Shown: piece after piece, positions 8,660-17,559 of the stretch
Numbering within the stretch: the first letter of the stretch is position 1
Layout of the letters: each line of letters opens with the position of its first letter
From: Nitrospirae bacterium MYbin3
GTDB taxonomy: Bacteria; Nitrospirota; Thermodesulfovibrionia; Thermodesulfovibrionales; Dissulfurispiraceae
Direction: 5' to 3'
Assembly (NCBI GenBank): GCA_002753335.1
Contig: PEAD01000014.1
Span: 1-64,000 of the forward strand
Length of the DNA stretch: 64,000 nucleotides
Made by a program: the position numbers and the translations under genes
The notes under the pieces: model-generated
What the model was told of the DNA's origin: nothing
Databases searched by the model: none
Seen by the model: only the letters and a program-made list of their open reading frames with translations

Positions 8660-10168
8660 ATGCGAAAATTGCTGTATATTCTGTCCGCCTTGTTAGTTCT
8701 TTCGTGCTTGAGCGTTTATGCTGCATCCGAATCAAAGCCTGCTGCGTCAGGCCCATCCACAGACAGAGGGTACGATGTAATTCTGCTGATGGACAGTTCG
8801 GGCAGCATGAAAAAGACGGACCCGCACGATTACAGAAAGACCGCTGCAAAACTCTTCATTTCTCTTTTAGGCAAGGATGAGCGTATAGGCGTTATCTCAT
8901 TCGGCGATGTAGCAAAGACACTTATACCGCTTACTGCCAACACTTCCCAAAACCAGAACTCTCTTTTCAAGGCGGTCGAGAAGATTTCTTCAAAAGAGTT
9001 TTCAACCCAGATGCATGATGCTGTAAAGCTAGGCTTTGAGGATCTGAAAAGTTCTACAAGAAAGAACAGGATTCTTGTGCTTATGTCTGACGGCAAATTG
9101 ACGACCGGCTCTGATGAGAAGGACAAAGCTGCTTTAGCTGAGCTTTCAAAGATGCTTCCTGAACTTGCGAAGGCGAATATCCGGCTTTATTCGATAGCCT
9201 TTACCGAACTTTCGGACGTCAAGCTTCTTGAGGAGGTTGCAAAGGCCACAGGCGGATTTTTCAGATATGCCAAAGAAGACAAGGACGTGCATGTAACATT
9301 TACGGATATGTTCGAGAAGATGAAGTCTCCGGACTCTGTGCCTTTGGAGGGTGAAGAGTTTTCGATAGACAAAGATATTACAGAGGCCACGCTGGTTATC
9401 ACTAAAAAGAGCGGAACGAAAACCACGCTTTTAGACCCTGCAAAAAAGAGTTACTCCCCGGCAAATAGAGGAAGCAATATCAAGTGGTTCGAATCTCAGG
9501 TATTTGACATGATTACAATACAGAATCCGGCACAGGGCAGATGGAAGGTCAAGCTCAGTACGACCGAGGGCAACCGTATTTTCATACTTACCAACCTCAG
9601 CCTTAAGAGTTCTATGAACAAGGATTTCTTGGATAAAGGTGAAAAGCTTGTGGTGGATGCCAGACTTGAAAAAGACGGCGTATTGCTTAAAGGCAGCGAG
9701 ATATTGGGTCAGGTCTCTTTTTATGCCGACATAATAACTTCTGACGGCAAAACTGCTAAGGTCGAACTTGCGGACAATGGGCAAACAGGCGATTCGCAGG
9801 CGGGAGACGGTATATATTCTATCGGATTTTCTTTTAGCAATGTCGGTGATTATGTTGTAAAGATAGTGTCCGAAGGCAAGACTTTTAAGAGAGAAAAGAG
9901 CTACAGGCTAAAGGTTAACGAACCTTCTCATAAAGATCAGACTAAGGATAATGCCACTCACGGAGATGCTGCTCATGACAACGCGTCGAAGCATGACACA
10001 AAGCATGATTCAAAAAAAGAGCATGACAGGTCATGGAAGCCTGTACTGATTAAATTTGGGATAATAAACGCTGTATTAGCTGCAATCTTTGGGGTTGCGT
10101 TTGGTGTCATGACAATTCTTTCGAAGAAAAAGCTGGCCCGAAAAAAGAAACAGGAAGTGGCTAAATGA
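8660..10168 (+). CDS. Exported von Willebrand factor type A (VWA) protein with C-terminal membrane anchor
   Basis: A 502-residue protein. The signal peptide (MRKLLYILSALLVLSCLSVYA) fixes the start at 8660; an ATG at 8645 adds five residues. The VWA domain follows (about 35-215) with the metal-ion site motif DSSGSM, a conserved Thr and MSDGKL. A beta-rich region follows, including DNGQTGDSQAGDGIYS, the pattern of the choice-of-anchor/VWA-linked domains. Near residue 430 comes a low-complexity His/Asp/Lys linker, then a membrane helix (IINAVLAAIFGVAFGVMTIL) and a basic tail. The topology puts the VWA domain outside the membrane. Its stop overlaps the next start (ATGA). A partner-binding role in a surface complex is inferred; no ligand can be named. 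Confidence 0.8.
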   Translation: MRKLLYILSALLVLSCLSVYAASESKPAASGPSTDRGYDVILLMDSSGSMKKTDPHDYRKTAAKLFISLLGKDERIGVISFGDVAKTLIPLTANTSQNQNSLFKAVEKISSKEFSTQMHDAVKLGFEDLKSSTRKNRILVLMSDGKLTTGSDEKDKAALAELSKMLPELAKANIRLYSIAFTELSDVKLLEEVAKATGGFFRYAKEDKDVHVTFTDMFEKMKSPDSVPLEGEEFSIDKDITEATLVITKKSGTKTTLLDPAKKSYSPANRGSNIKWFESQVFDMITIQNPAQGRWKVKLSTTEGNRIFILTNLSLKSSMNKDFLDKGEKLVVDARLEKDGVLLKGSEILGQVSFYADIITSDGKTAKVELADNGQTGDSQAGDGIYSIGFSFSNVGDYVVKIVSEGKTFKREKSYRLKVNEPSHKDQTKDNATHGDAAHDNASKHDTKHDSKKEHDRSWKPVLIKFGIINAVLAAIFGVAFGVMTILSKKKLARKKKQEVAK

Positions 10169-11169
10169 CTATAGAAATAGACGCGCTTTATTTCATGCTT
10201 GTAGTTGAGGCGTTTCTTATCATTTTGGTTGCTATGACTCTACTTGCCCGCAAACATGCAAAATACAAGGCCCTTTATGAAAAAATTGTTTCAGGGCAGG
10301 AAGTCGCAGTTAGTGAGTATTCTGCTCCTATTCTAGAGAAGCCTGTTTCTGTTCCTGAGCCCGAAAAAACGGAAGCACAGCCGGTTGCCGAACCTGAACC
10401 AGAGCCAGAGCCTATAGCGGTTTCTGAACCGGAGCCAGAGCCTCAGCCACAGCCGGAGCCAGAACCTGATGCTATTTCGGTTGAGCCCGAAGCTGAGGAG
10501 CCAAAGAAAGATGAAGATCTTGACTGGGGCGATGCCTTTGCTGAGCAGGCGGCTACTAAAACCGCGGATACTATAAATATAGATGACATTATGTCCCAAG
10601 AGCCTGCTTCTGAAGAACAACCTGAAGTTAATGAAGGTTCAGATGAAAAGCAGGAACCTACTGCCGGTCTTCATAAGGTTGTGAAGTTTCAGAAAGAGAA
10701 GATAATTGACTTGATGGGATACAAGGACCTTTTTGAGAGTGCACAGAAAAAACTGAAATCAATTCTGAAAAATTACGAGGATGTTCAGGAGAGATTTACC
10801 ACTTTAGCTACATGGCTGCCTGATAATGAAGAACTTAAGGCTGCTACCGAGCAGGTTATTGGAAACAACAGCGATCTCAGCGGTTTCGTAAACACTATCG
10901 AAAAAAGCACAGCCGTTTTAGCCGAAAAATTCGGTTCGTATGATGAACAGCTAAACGAGCTTATGCAGCAGAGCGATGCTGGTGTTGAAGAGGTTGACGA
11001 AGGTGTTTATAAGGATATACTTAAGGAAAAAGAAGAACTTCTGGCCAAGGTAAAAGAATTTGAAGATATGCTAAAAGAAAAGGCCAGCAAGGTTGCTGAG
11101 GTTGAGGCTCAATATGAAGACCTAGAAAATGAATACATGACTCTTTACAGACAGCAGCAACAGCAGTAG
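10165..11169 (+). CDS. Membrane-anchored coiled-coil protein with Pro-Glu repeats
   Basis: A 334-residue protein of unknown function. An N-terminal membrane helix (YFMLVVEAFLIILVAMTLL, about 9-27) is followed by a Pro-Glu repeat region (about 50-110, many PEPEPEP units), an acidic stretch, and long coiled-coil segments to the end (DILKEKEELLAKVKEFEDMLKEK). It ends in five Gln codons. It overlaps the VWA stop by 4 bp and so is translationally coupled to it. The stiff Pro-Glu spacer and coiled coils suggest a spanning or tethering protein that works with the VWA protein. This is inference from architecture alone. Confidence 0.7.
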   Translation: MTIEIDALYFMLVVEAFLIILVAMTLLARKHAKYKALYEKIVSGQEVAVSEYSAPILEKPVSVPEPEKTEAQPVAEPEPEPEPIAVSEPEPEPQPQPEPEPDAISVEPEAEEPKKDEDLDWGDAFAEQAATKTADTINIDDIMSQEPASEEQPEVNEGSDEKQEPTAGLHKVVKFQKEKIIDLMGYKDLFESAQKKLKSILKNYEDVQERFTTLATWLPDNEELKAATEQVIGNNSDLSGFVNTIEKSTAVLAEKFGSYDEQLNELMQQSDAGVEEVDEGVYKDILKEKEELLAKVKEFEDMLKEKASKVAEVEAQYEDLENEYMTLYRQQQQQ

Positions 11170-11221
11170 CAAAGCATATTCTGTAATTTTCTTTAAGCTT
11201 CCCTATGACGCATTCTGATTG

Positions 11222-12121
11222 TCACAATAGCTGATAAAGAACCGGTAGTGTTGCAAAGCTTAGAATGATTCCTAAGCCGACCAATGCGGCTGTCAGATTA
11301 GGCGAGAGATTCGACAATATAGCAAGTGCTCCTGCCGAAATCATAGGCGGCATACCGGATTCAAATACAGAAACCCTTACCGCTTCTCCTTCCAGTCCCG
11401 CTGCTTTGCAGATGAATAGAGCTGCAAGCGGTGCCCCTACAAGTTTGATGCTTAGCCCTATACAAAGCTGAGTAGTTGCCTCTCTGCTTAATCGCAGGGT
11501 TAGCTGAAACCCCACAGCAATCATAACTACCGGCACGAGGGTTGAGGATAATGCGTTTAAAATACTAACCGTCATAGGCGGATAAGTAAAAGACTTCAAC
11601 AAAAATGCAAGAACGAGTGCAATAAACGGCGGGAATGAGATTATTTTCTTTAACACATCCTGTATTGTCGGTCTGTTTTTTCCTGTGCCGTAAATGGCAA
11701 GAATCAATGAACCGTAGGTGGCCAGCGCCAAGAATGAACCTAACTGGTCATATAGCACTGCGTAGGGAATAGCTTGATCTCCAAAGAATGCTCTCACCAT
11801 AGGAATGCCGAGAAAAGATGTATTCCCGAGTGGAACCAAAAGGAGAAGGCAGCCTGTGGTCGGGCGGTCCCATTTAAGCATTTTGGACAAGATTAATATT
11901 ACAGAGCAAGAAATCAGAAGCATAGCCCAAGGCATAAAAGCGGGTGTTAATAAATTTGGGGCTAAAACCAATTCCGGAATTTTAATAAGGACCAAGGCTG
12001 GCAGGGATATATGAATTACGAATAAATTGAGTACATTGCCGGTCTCGGGCGGAAAAGCAGGTATTCGCCGTAATCCCATGCCGATAAGCAGATATGCCAG
12101 TATTATTGCGAAATTTTCCAT
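11222..12121 (-). CDS. AEC (auxin efflux carrier) family transporter
   Basis: A 299-residue membrane protein with about ten hydrophobic segments. The N-terminus (FAIILAYLLIGMGLRR followed by LNLFVIHISLPALVL) and C-terminal half (FESGMPPMISAGALA) match the AEC/malate-permease family of secondary carriers. Substrates in the family include malate and malonate; none can be assigned here. It is 9 bp downstream of the HD-GYP gene on the same strand, so it may be read from the kinase/HD-GYP transcript. Confidence 0.82.
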   Translation of the reverse strand: MENFAIILAYLLIGMGLRRIPAFPPETGNVLNLFVIHISLPALVLIKIPELVLAPNLLTPAFMPWAMLLISCSVILILSKMLKWDRPTTGCLLLLVPLGNTSFLGIPMVRAFFGDQAIPYAVLYDQLGSFLALATYGSLILAIYGTGKNRPTIQDVLKKIISFPPFIALVLAFLLKSFTYPPMTVSILNALSSTLVPVVMIAVGFQLTLRLSREATTQLCIGLSIKLVGAPLAALFICKAAGLEGEAVRVSVFESGMPPMISAGALAILSNLSPNLTAALVGLGIILSFATLPVLYQLL

Positions 12122-12130
12122 CTTAAAATG

Positions 12131-13150
12131 TCAGGAAGCCGCATCCATCTTGCCGAGCATTTTAACAAACGCTGCGAGCAGTGTGCGGTCGTAGTCATTT
12201 TTTTCGGCAGCTATGGTCTTAAGGGCTTCGTAAGGTTTCAGCCCGTATTTGTTGGGGCGCGGTGTGGTCAGGTATTCGTAGCAATCGGCAATCGCCGCAA
12301 TCCTTCCGGCTGTTTTCATTTCTTTGTCGCTTATGCCTAAGGGGTATCCTTTACCTGTGAGTTTTTCATGGTGCTGCAGGACTATGAGCATTGATTCGTC
12401 AGAGAGCCCCCCGACCTCTTTCATTATTTTCACGCCTTGAGCCACATGGGTTTTGTATATATTGAATTCACTGCTGCTTAGCTTTCCCTGCTTGTTCAGG
12501 ATTTCAACCGGTATCGTGGTCTTTCCGATGTCATGCAGCAGAGCTCCAATCCCATGATGCTCGATTGTCTGTTCTGAGAGCCCTAAAATTCTCCCCAATC
12601 CTATAGTTAGAACCGCTACGTTTACAGAATGCATATAGGCATAGAAGTCGTGTTTCTTAAGGGTAAGGAGGTCATGTATGACTTCAGGCTCTTCAAATAT
12701 GCATTTTATGATATGCCCTGCGGTATCTCTTACGGTTTCGACCGTCTGCCGGCTTACCGGGTTTGCAAAGAGATCCTTCATTACCATCTTAGACTGTTCT
12801 TTTACTATGACAGCAGACTTTGACTTGTCACCATTGAACGCGTTGTCTGTTTGGGTAAGCATAGCGAGATAATCCTGATAAAGAGGTATGTCAGAGCTTT
12901 TTATCAGGAAATCACTTTTGTCATCAGCTGTTGTTTTATCTATAACAGCAGGGTTGTTATCATCGCCATCCAGAAGCAGTTTTAACATCTGTCCGTGAAG
13001 TGAAAATACTCGGAACGGGATTTTATTGTTCGGAATAAGAAAAGCCTGATCTATAAGATAGTATTGCTCCGCATTCAGGGTGTATTCCTTGTATGACTGG
13101 AGTTCGTCCTGAGCCTGTTTATCCTGTATGTTTATGACCTTAGTGGACAT
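12131..13150 (-). CDS. HD-GYP domain phosphodiesterase
   Basis: A 339-residue protein. The N-terminal 130 residues form a region of unknown fold, resembling the N-terminal part of DUF3391/HD-GYP proteins. The HD-GYP domain follows with LLHDIGKTTIPVEILNK and the GYP element QHHEKLTGKGYPLG. It probably hydrolyses cyclic di-GMP in the cytosol. It lies 26 bp downstream of a sensor kinase gene on the same strand, so the two are likely coexpressed. It has no receiver domain, so phosphorylation by that kinase is not expected. Confidence 0.85.
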   Translation of the reverse strand: MSTKVINIQDKQAQDELQSYKEYTLNAEQYYLIDQAFLIPNNKIPFRVFSLHGQMLKLLLDGDDNNPAVIDKTTADDKSDFLIKSSDIPLYQDYLAMLTQTDNAFNGDKSKSAVIVKEQSKMVMKDLFANPVSRQTVETVRDTAGHIIKCIFEEPEVIHDLLTLKKHDFYAYMHSVNVAVLTIGLGRILGLSEQTIEHHGIGALLHDIGKTTIPVEILNKQGKLSSSEFNIYKTHVAQGVKIMKEVGGLSDESMLIVLQHHEKLTGKGYPLGISDKEMKTAGRIAAIADCYEYLTTPRPNKYGLKPYEALKTIAAEKNDYDRTLLAAFVKMLGKMDAAS

Positions 13151-13176
13151 ATATCAAGCGAAAATCTAAAACAAAA

Positions 13177-15066
13177 CTATGCTATCGGCAGATAAATAGT
13201 AAATGTAGTTTCTTTTTCAGGGATGCTATTGGCGGATATCAAGCCGTCATGCTCTTTGATAATGTTATATGTCACCGAAAGCCCTAAACCGGTGTGTTCC
13301 AGCATGCTTTTTGTTGTAAAGAACGGCTCATAAATTCTTGAGCGCACGCTTTCATCCATGCCGTTTCCCGTATCGCTTATTTGCAACACTATGCTTTTAC
13401 CCAGTTTCTGCCTCGGCTGTTCGGTGACGGTTATTTCTTCCTCATGCATTTCTATCTTCAGTAATCCGCCGTTAGGCATCGCTTCTTTTGCGTTTATGCA
13501 TATGTTCAGAATGGCTTGCTTCAGATGCTCTTTATCACCTTTTATCTTCGGCAGATTTATCTGCGTCTGCTTTTCTATTTTTATGCTTTTTGGGAACGAA
13601 GGTGAGATTATTGCGATAATTTCTTCAACCAGTTCGTGCAGGTTTATAAAGTCTGCTTCAAAGCGGCTTTTTTGTGAGAAGGTGCGCAACTGCTGAATAA
13701 GTGATGATGCCCTGTGCGCAGAGCTTTCTATTGTTTCTGCTATCCGTGCAAGTTCTTCCGCGTCTTTATGCTGAAGGGCGGATAGCTTCATTCGTAAAAG
13801 TCCTGCATATCCGAGTACTCCTACTAGGATATTGTTGAGATTGTGAGATAGGCCTGCTACAAGTGTTGTTATTGACCTTAGCCTTTGGCTTTCAAGAAGA
13901 TGGGTTTCAAGCTGTTCTTTCTCGGTAATGTCTATGCCTGTACCGACCACATACTTTATTTCGTTCTCCTCAATGATAACAGTATTGTTCCAAAGCAGTG
14001 TGAATTCTTTGCCCTCTTTTGAAACAATAGGATGCTTTATTGAGTTCGGAGACTTCTGTTCTATAAGCTCATCAAAGGTTGTGCGCATGGGAGGAACAAA
14101 GCGTTCAGGGATAAGAAAATCCCAGATGCAGCATCCTTTTATCTCGTCCTCATTGTAGCCGGTCAGGTTTTGGGAGGCTTTATTGAACATCACAATTTTA
14201 CCGTCTTTATCCAGCACTACTATTATTGCGCCGACGGTCGAAATCAATTGGTCCATAAAATCTTTTTGGTGCTGTAGTTCTTTGAGGGTGTTATGCAGCC
14301 TCTCTGTTCTGAGTGTTATCACATATTCGAGATTTTTGCGATAGTTGTCCATTTCGGTGTTCATGCTGTTCAGCCGGTCAACCATGAAGTTGAAGTTGTC
14401 CGCAAGCGTCTTGAACTCATCTTTTGAATCGGCAACTACAGACACAGACATCTCTCCGGCCGCTATCTTTATTGATGCATCTGAGATGTCCGAAAGGGGC
14501 TTTATAAGTTTTTTCGAAACAACAATGCCTATGATTATAAAAACAAAGCTTGTCAATAATGTTACTGCTATGAAATATTTGCTTTTGTCCATAAGGTATG
14601 AGGTGAGGAACCCAGCATCGTATTCTATATAAACAAACCCTAGTAGAGAATTTTTTGCAAATATCGGCTCAATGTAGAGCAGGGTGTTGCCTTTCCATTC
14701 GTGGGCTGAAGATTCAAGCCCCATACCCTTTCGCAGCAGAATAGTTTCAAACTCCGGCTGCGTCGCTGATCGGGACTGCTCAGCAAGGAGCTTACTGCTT
14801 CTGTCGTACAAGCCGATTCTGCTGATGTGTTTAAACTTCCGCATAACTTCTTCCATCTGTATGACTGCATCTGCCCCTCTGTTTTTGAGCAGATTGTCCG
14901 AAAATATTATGCCTAGGGCCCTTGCGGTATATTCTACACGCTCGACGATATGCTCTAGTTCGTCTTCCTGGTAATAGCTTTTGAATACATACCCCAGGGC
15001 TAAGCCGGTGGTTAGTACGGCGGTGATGATAAGTATACCGATTTTATGACTGAAGCCTAATTTCAT
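13177..15066 (-). CDS. Membrane sensor histidine kinase (HAMP-PAS-HisKA-HATPase)
   Basis: A 629-residue kinase. The ATG at 15064-15066 (MKLGFSHKIGILII) was chosen because a membrane helix follows directly; an upstream in-frame start would add 25 odd residues. Order: transmembrane helix (9-28), extracytoplasmic sensor of about 140 residues, second helix (FIAVTLLTSFVFIIIGIVV), HAMP, PAS domain (LISTVGAIIVVLDKDGKIVMFNKAS), HisKA (VAGLSHNLNNILVGVLGY) and HATPase (N box NICINAKEAMPNGG, G boxes DTGNGMDES and GLGLS). The H box has SHNLNN, the variant seen in PAS kinases of this type. No receiver is fused; its partner is not evident nearby. Confidence 0.9.
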   Translation of the reverse strand: MKLGFSHKIGILIITAVLTTGLALGYVFKSYYQEDELEHIVERVEYTARALGIIFSDNLLKNRGADAVIQMEEVMRKFKHISRIGLYDRSSKLLAEQSRSATQPEFETILLRKGMGLESSAHEWKGNTLLYIEPIFAKNSLLGFVYIEYDAGFLTSYLMDKSKYFIAVTLLTSFVFIIIGIVVSKKLIKPLSDISDASIKIAAGEMSVSVVADSKDEFKTLADNFNFMVDRLNSMNTEMDNYRKNLEYVITLRTERLHNTLKELQHQKDFMDQLISTVGAIIVVLDKDGKIVMFNKASQNLTGYNEDEIKGCCIWDFLIPERFVPPMRTTFDELIEQKSPNSIKHPIVSKEGKEFTLLWNNTVIIEENEIKYVVGTGIDITEKEQLETHLLESQRLRSITTLVAGLSHNLNNILVGVLGYAGLLRMKLSALQHKDAEELARIAETIESSAHRASSLIQQLRTFSQKSRFEADFINLHELVEEIIAIISPSFPKSIKIEKQTQINLPKIKGDKEHLKQAILNICINAKEAMPNGGLLKIEMHEEEITVTEQPRQKLGKSIVLQISDTGNGMDESVRSRIYEPFFTTKSMLEHTGLGLSVTYNIIKEHDGLISANSIPEKETTFTIYLPIA

Positions 15067-15096
15067 TAGTTTTTCCGTTAAACGGCAGGTAGTGAA

Positions 15097-15125
15097 AGTA
15101 TATGGTCTGCCAGGAGATTTTGCAA
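15097..15125 (-). promoter_or_regulatory. Candidate promoter of the histidine kinase gene
   Basis: On the minus strand, TTGCAA (15120-15125) and TATACT (15097-15102) have a 17-nt spacer. The expected start of transcription lies about 25 nt before the ATG at 15066. Confidence 0.45.
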
Positions 15126-15134
15126 GTAGTAAAA

Positions 15135-15164
15135 TTGACAAAAAACGAAAATTGAAACTATAAT
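15135..15164 (+). promoter_or_regulatory. Near-consensus sigma-70 promoter of trxA
   Basis: TTGACA (15135-15140) and TATAAT (15159-15164) have an 18-nt spacer; both boxes are perfect. The leader of about 25 nt carries a good Shine-Dalgarno (AAGGAGG) before the trxA ATG at 15197. This is the strongest promoter seen in the window. Confidence 0.8.
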
Positions 15165-15196
15165 CACATACTTTTCTTTAAATTAAGGAGGATGTT

Positions 15197-15529
15197 ATGG
15201 CAGAAGGAATTGTTGAGCTCACCTCTTCCACATGGGAGCCTGAAGTGCTGCAGGCTAAGGGCGTCGTGATGGTTGATTTTTGGGCGGTCTGGTGCGGCCC
15301 GTGCAGGATGATTGCCCCAACCGTAGAGGAGCTCGCAAAAGAATATACCGGAAAAATAAAGGTCGGCAAACTTAACACCGATGAAAATTCCGAAGTGGCA
15401 AGCAAGTACAAGATTATGGGAATACCCACCATAATGTTCTTTAAGGACGGACAAAAAGTGGATCAGGTGGTTGGAGCGGTGCCCAAACCGCAGCTCAAAT
15501 CCAAGATAGACAGCCTGCTCGGAGGGTAA
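15197..15529 (+). CDS. trxA: Thioredoxin
   Basis: A 110-residue classical thioredoxin: active site WCGPC in AVWCGPCRMIAP, buried Asp in VMVDFWA, cis-Pro in IMGIPTIMFF. It reduces disulfides of cytosolic proteins. It has its own strong promoter and Shine-Dalgarno. Its stop overlaps the next start (TAATG), so it is coupled to a TlpA-like lipoprotein gene, giving a cytosolic and an envelope thiol protein from one transcript. Confidence 0.95.
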   Translation: MAEGIVELTSSTWEPEVLQAKGVVMVDFWAVWCGPCRMIAPTVEELAKEYTGKIKVGKLNTDENSEVASKYKIMGIPTIMFFKDGQKVDQVVGAVPKPQLKSKIDSLLGG

Positions 15530-16065
15530 TGAGGAAACTCTTACCGTTACTGTTTTTTATAGCGGTAGCTTTACAGATAACAGCCTGCTCTCAGAAGGGG
15601 AACGAAGCTGACAAGACGCAACAGTCCGGCCGTTCCTCTTCTTCATTTACGCTTGTCGGCCTTGATGGGAAAAATACAAACCTAGATGAGTTTAAAGGCA
15701 AGGTTGTTCTGCTCGAGTTTTTTGCGACGTGGTGCTATCCCTGCGAAATTGCGGTGGCTGACTTGCAGCGCATATACAACAAATACAAAGACAAGGGATT
15801 CACGGTAGTGGCCATATCCGAAGACGAAGGCTCAGGCGCTGCGGTTGCTGTGAAAAAATTTGTAAATAATCTTCGAATCTCATACCCTGTTTTTATAGAT
15901 GATGGCAAAGGCAGCGCAGCAAGGCATTACGGGATTTTCGGCCTGCCGACAAGTTTTATAATAGACAGGGACGGCAGGGTTGTTGCAAAGCATTCTGGAC
16001 TGTCACCCGACATGATGAACGAAATGTCGCGCGAGATAGAAACGCTTCTTAAGAAGCCGTTATAA
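15529..16065 (+). CDS. TlpA/ResA-like thiol-disulfide lipoprotein
   Basis: A 178-residue protein with a lipoprotein signal (LLFFIAVALQITAC, lipobox ITAC) and a TlpA-type thioredoxin fold: LEFFATWCYPCEIAVADL with CxxC, and cis-Pro in FGLPTSFIIDRDG. It probably acts at the outer face of the cytoplasmic membrane or in the periplasm in cytochrome maturation or disulfide reduction; which one cannot be told here. It starts within the trxA stop and lies 25 bp before ffh. Confidence 0.9.
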   Translation: MRKLLPLLFFIAVALQITACSQKGNEADKTQQSGRSSSSFTLVGLDGKNTNLDEFKGKVVLLEFFATWCYPCEIAVADLQRIYNKYKDKGFTVVAISEDEGSGAAVAVKKFVNNLRISYPVFIDDGKGSAARHYGIFGLPTSFIIDRDGRVVAKHSGLSPDMMNEMSREIETLLKKPL

Positions 16066-16090
16066 AGATAATTCAATAAGGAAAACCGCT

Positions 16091-17422
16091 ATGTTCGAAA
16101 CACTAAGCGACAAACTTGACTCGATATTCAAAAAACTGAAGGGCAGGGGACTGCTTAAAGAAGAGGATGTCGATGTTGCGCTCAAGGAGATAAGGCTTGC
16201 GCTGCTTGAGGCTGACGTTAACTTCAAGGTCGTAAAAGATTTTGTCGAGAAGGTAAGGGAAAAGGCCATAGGCAAAGAGGTTCTCGAAAGCCTTTCACCC
16301 GGCCAGCAGGTTGTCAAGATAGTTCATGACACTCTCTGCAATTTTCTGGGCGAGAGCAACACAAAAATCCAGCTTGCTGCCAATCCGCCTACGGTTTTGA
16401 TGATGATAGGGCTTCAGGGATCGGGAAAGACCACAACTTCTGCAAAGCTGGCCCGCTTCTTTAAAAAAGAGGGCAGACGGCCAATGCTTGTTGCAGCAGA
16501 CCTCCAGAGACCGGCAGCTATAGACCAGCTGATAACGCTCGGCAAACAGCTTGACATACCGGTTTTCTATTCCAAAGAATCGAAAAATCCTGTGGCGGTC
16601 TGCGGCGATGCTCTCAAACAGGCCAAGCTTGATGGTCGGGACATTGTGATACTAGATACCGCAGGAAGGCTTCATATCAACGAAGAGTTGATGAAAGAGC
16701 TCAAGGACGTAAAAAATTCTACGCTTCCCAAAGAGGTATTGCTTATTGCGGACGCCATGACCGGACAGGATGCTGTGAACATGGCAAAGAGCTTTAACGA
16801 GCAGATAGGTATTGATGGCGTAATCCTTACCAAGATGGACGGCGATGCAAGGGGCGGCGCAGCTTTATCCATAAGGAGCGTAACCGGCAAGCCGATAAAG
16901 TTCCTCGGCATGGGCGAAAAGATAGACATGCTTGAGCCTTTCCATCCCGACAGGATAGCGGGTCGGATATTGGGCATGGGCGATGTGCTCACTCTTATAG
17001 AAAACGCCCAGCAATCCTTTGATCAGAAAGAGGCAGAGAAGCTCCAGAAAAAGATGCTTGAGGACAGTTTCTCTTTTGATGACCTGAAAGATCAGCTAAA
17101 AAAACTGAGGAGCATGGGGCCGTTAGAGAACATCCTGGGCATGATCCCGGGGCTTGGCAAAGCGGTTAAGGATGTGAAGGTTGATGAGCGTGAGTTTGTG
17201 AGGATAGAGGCGATAATCAACTCTATGACTATGAAAGAACGAAACAATGTAAATCTTATGAACGGAAGCCGCAAAAAAAGGATAGCCATGGGCAGCGGCA
17301 CATCTGTTGCCGATGTTAATCGCCTGATAAAGCAGTACCTCGATATGAAAAAGATGATGAAGATGTTCAAAGGCGGCAAGGGCATGAAAGGCTTCAGGAT
17401 GCCCAAGGGTTTCGGGTTCTGA
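16091..17422 (+). CDS. ffh: Signal recognition particle protein Ffh
   Basis: A 443-residue SRP54 homologue that targets nascent membrane proteins. N domain at about 1-85; G domain with GLQGSGKTTTSAKL, DLQRPAAIDQL, DTAGRL and TKMDGDARGG; and a Met-rich M domain that ends in short Gly/Lys/Met repeats (MKKMMKMFKGGKGMKGF), usual for the family. Length is typical. The start is preceded by AAGGAAAA. No ffs RNA gene or rpsP is adjacent. Confidence 0.95.
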   Translation: MFETLSDKLDSIFKKLKGRGLLKEEDVDVALKEIRLALLEADVNFKVVKDFVEKVREKAIGKEVLESLSPGQQVVKIVHDTLCNFLGESNTKIQLAANPPTVLMMIGLQGSGKTTTSAKLARFFKKEGRRPMLVAADLQRPAAIDQLITLGKQLDIPVFYSKESKNPVAVCGDALKQAKLDGRDIVILDTAGRLHINEELMKELKDVKNSTLPKEVLLIADAMTGQDAVNMAKSFNEQIGIDGVILTKMDGDARGGAALSIRSVTGKPIKFLGMGEKIDMLEPFHPDRIAGRILGMGDVLTLIENAQQSFDQKEAEKLQKKMLEDSFSFDDLKDQLKKLRSMGPLENILGMIPGLGKAVKDVKVDEREFVRIEAIINSMTMKERNNVNLMNGSRKKRIAMGSGTSVADVNRLIKQYLDMKKMMKMFKGGKGMKGFRMPKGFGF

Positions 17423-17435
17423 TCTTTTGTATGTC

Positions 17436-17487
17436 ATGCCCGAAGTTTGTCTTCGAATGTCGTAATAGTGGGTTCTTAAGTGGGCAT
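17436..17487. repeat. Palindromic intergenic element between ffh and cysE-cysS
   Basis: Outer arms ATGCCC (17436-17441) and GGGCAT (17482-17487) enclose a tight hairpin with arms CGAAG (17441-17445) and CTTCG (17451-17455). No T-run follows, so it is not a typical intrinsic terminator. It resembles short dispersed GTCATGCCC-type intergenic repeats; no second copy was found in this window. Confidence 0.35.
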
Positions 17488-17548
17488 CCCGTTTATTTGG
17501 TCTGGTTTGTCCTATAAAGCCGACGCTCCAACAGCCCCTCTTTTCCTG

Positions 17549-17554
17549 TATAAT
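17549..17554 (+). promoter_or_regulatory. -10 hexamer of cysE-cysS, leaderless geometry
   Basis: A perfect TATAAT lies 5 nt before the ATG at 17560, with no Shine-Dalgarno in front. No good -35 box is present at 16-18 nt. Initiation 6 nt after the -10 box would fall on the start codon. Confidence 0.4.
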
Positions 17555-17559
17555 AGCGT

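Noticed and set aside
10333-10620. Trp/Arg/Leu-rich frame on the minus strand within the Pro-Glu repeat region
   Set aside because: It is the antisense shadow of the repeated Pro-Glu codons; the plus-strand gene has a start coupled to its neighbour and a sensible architecture.
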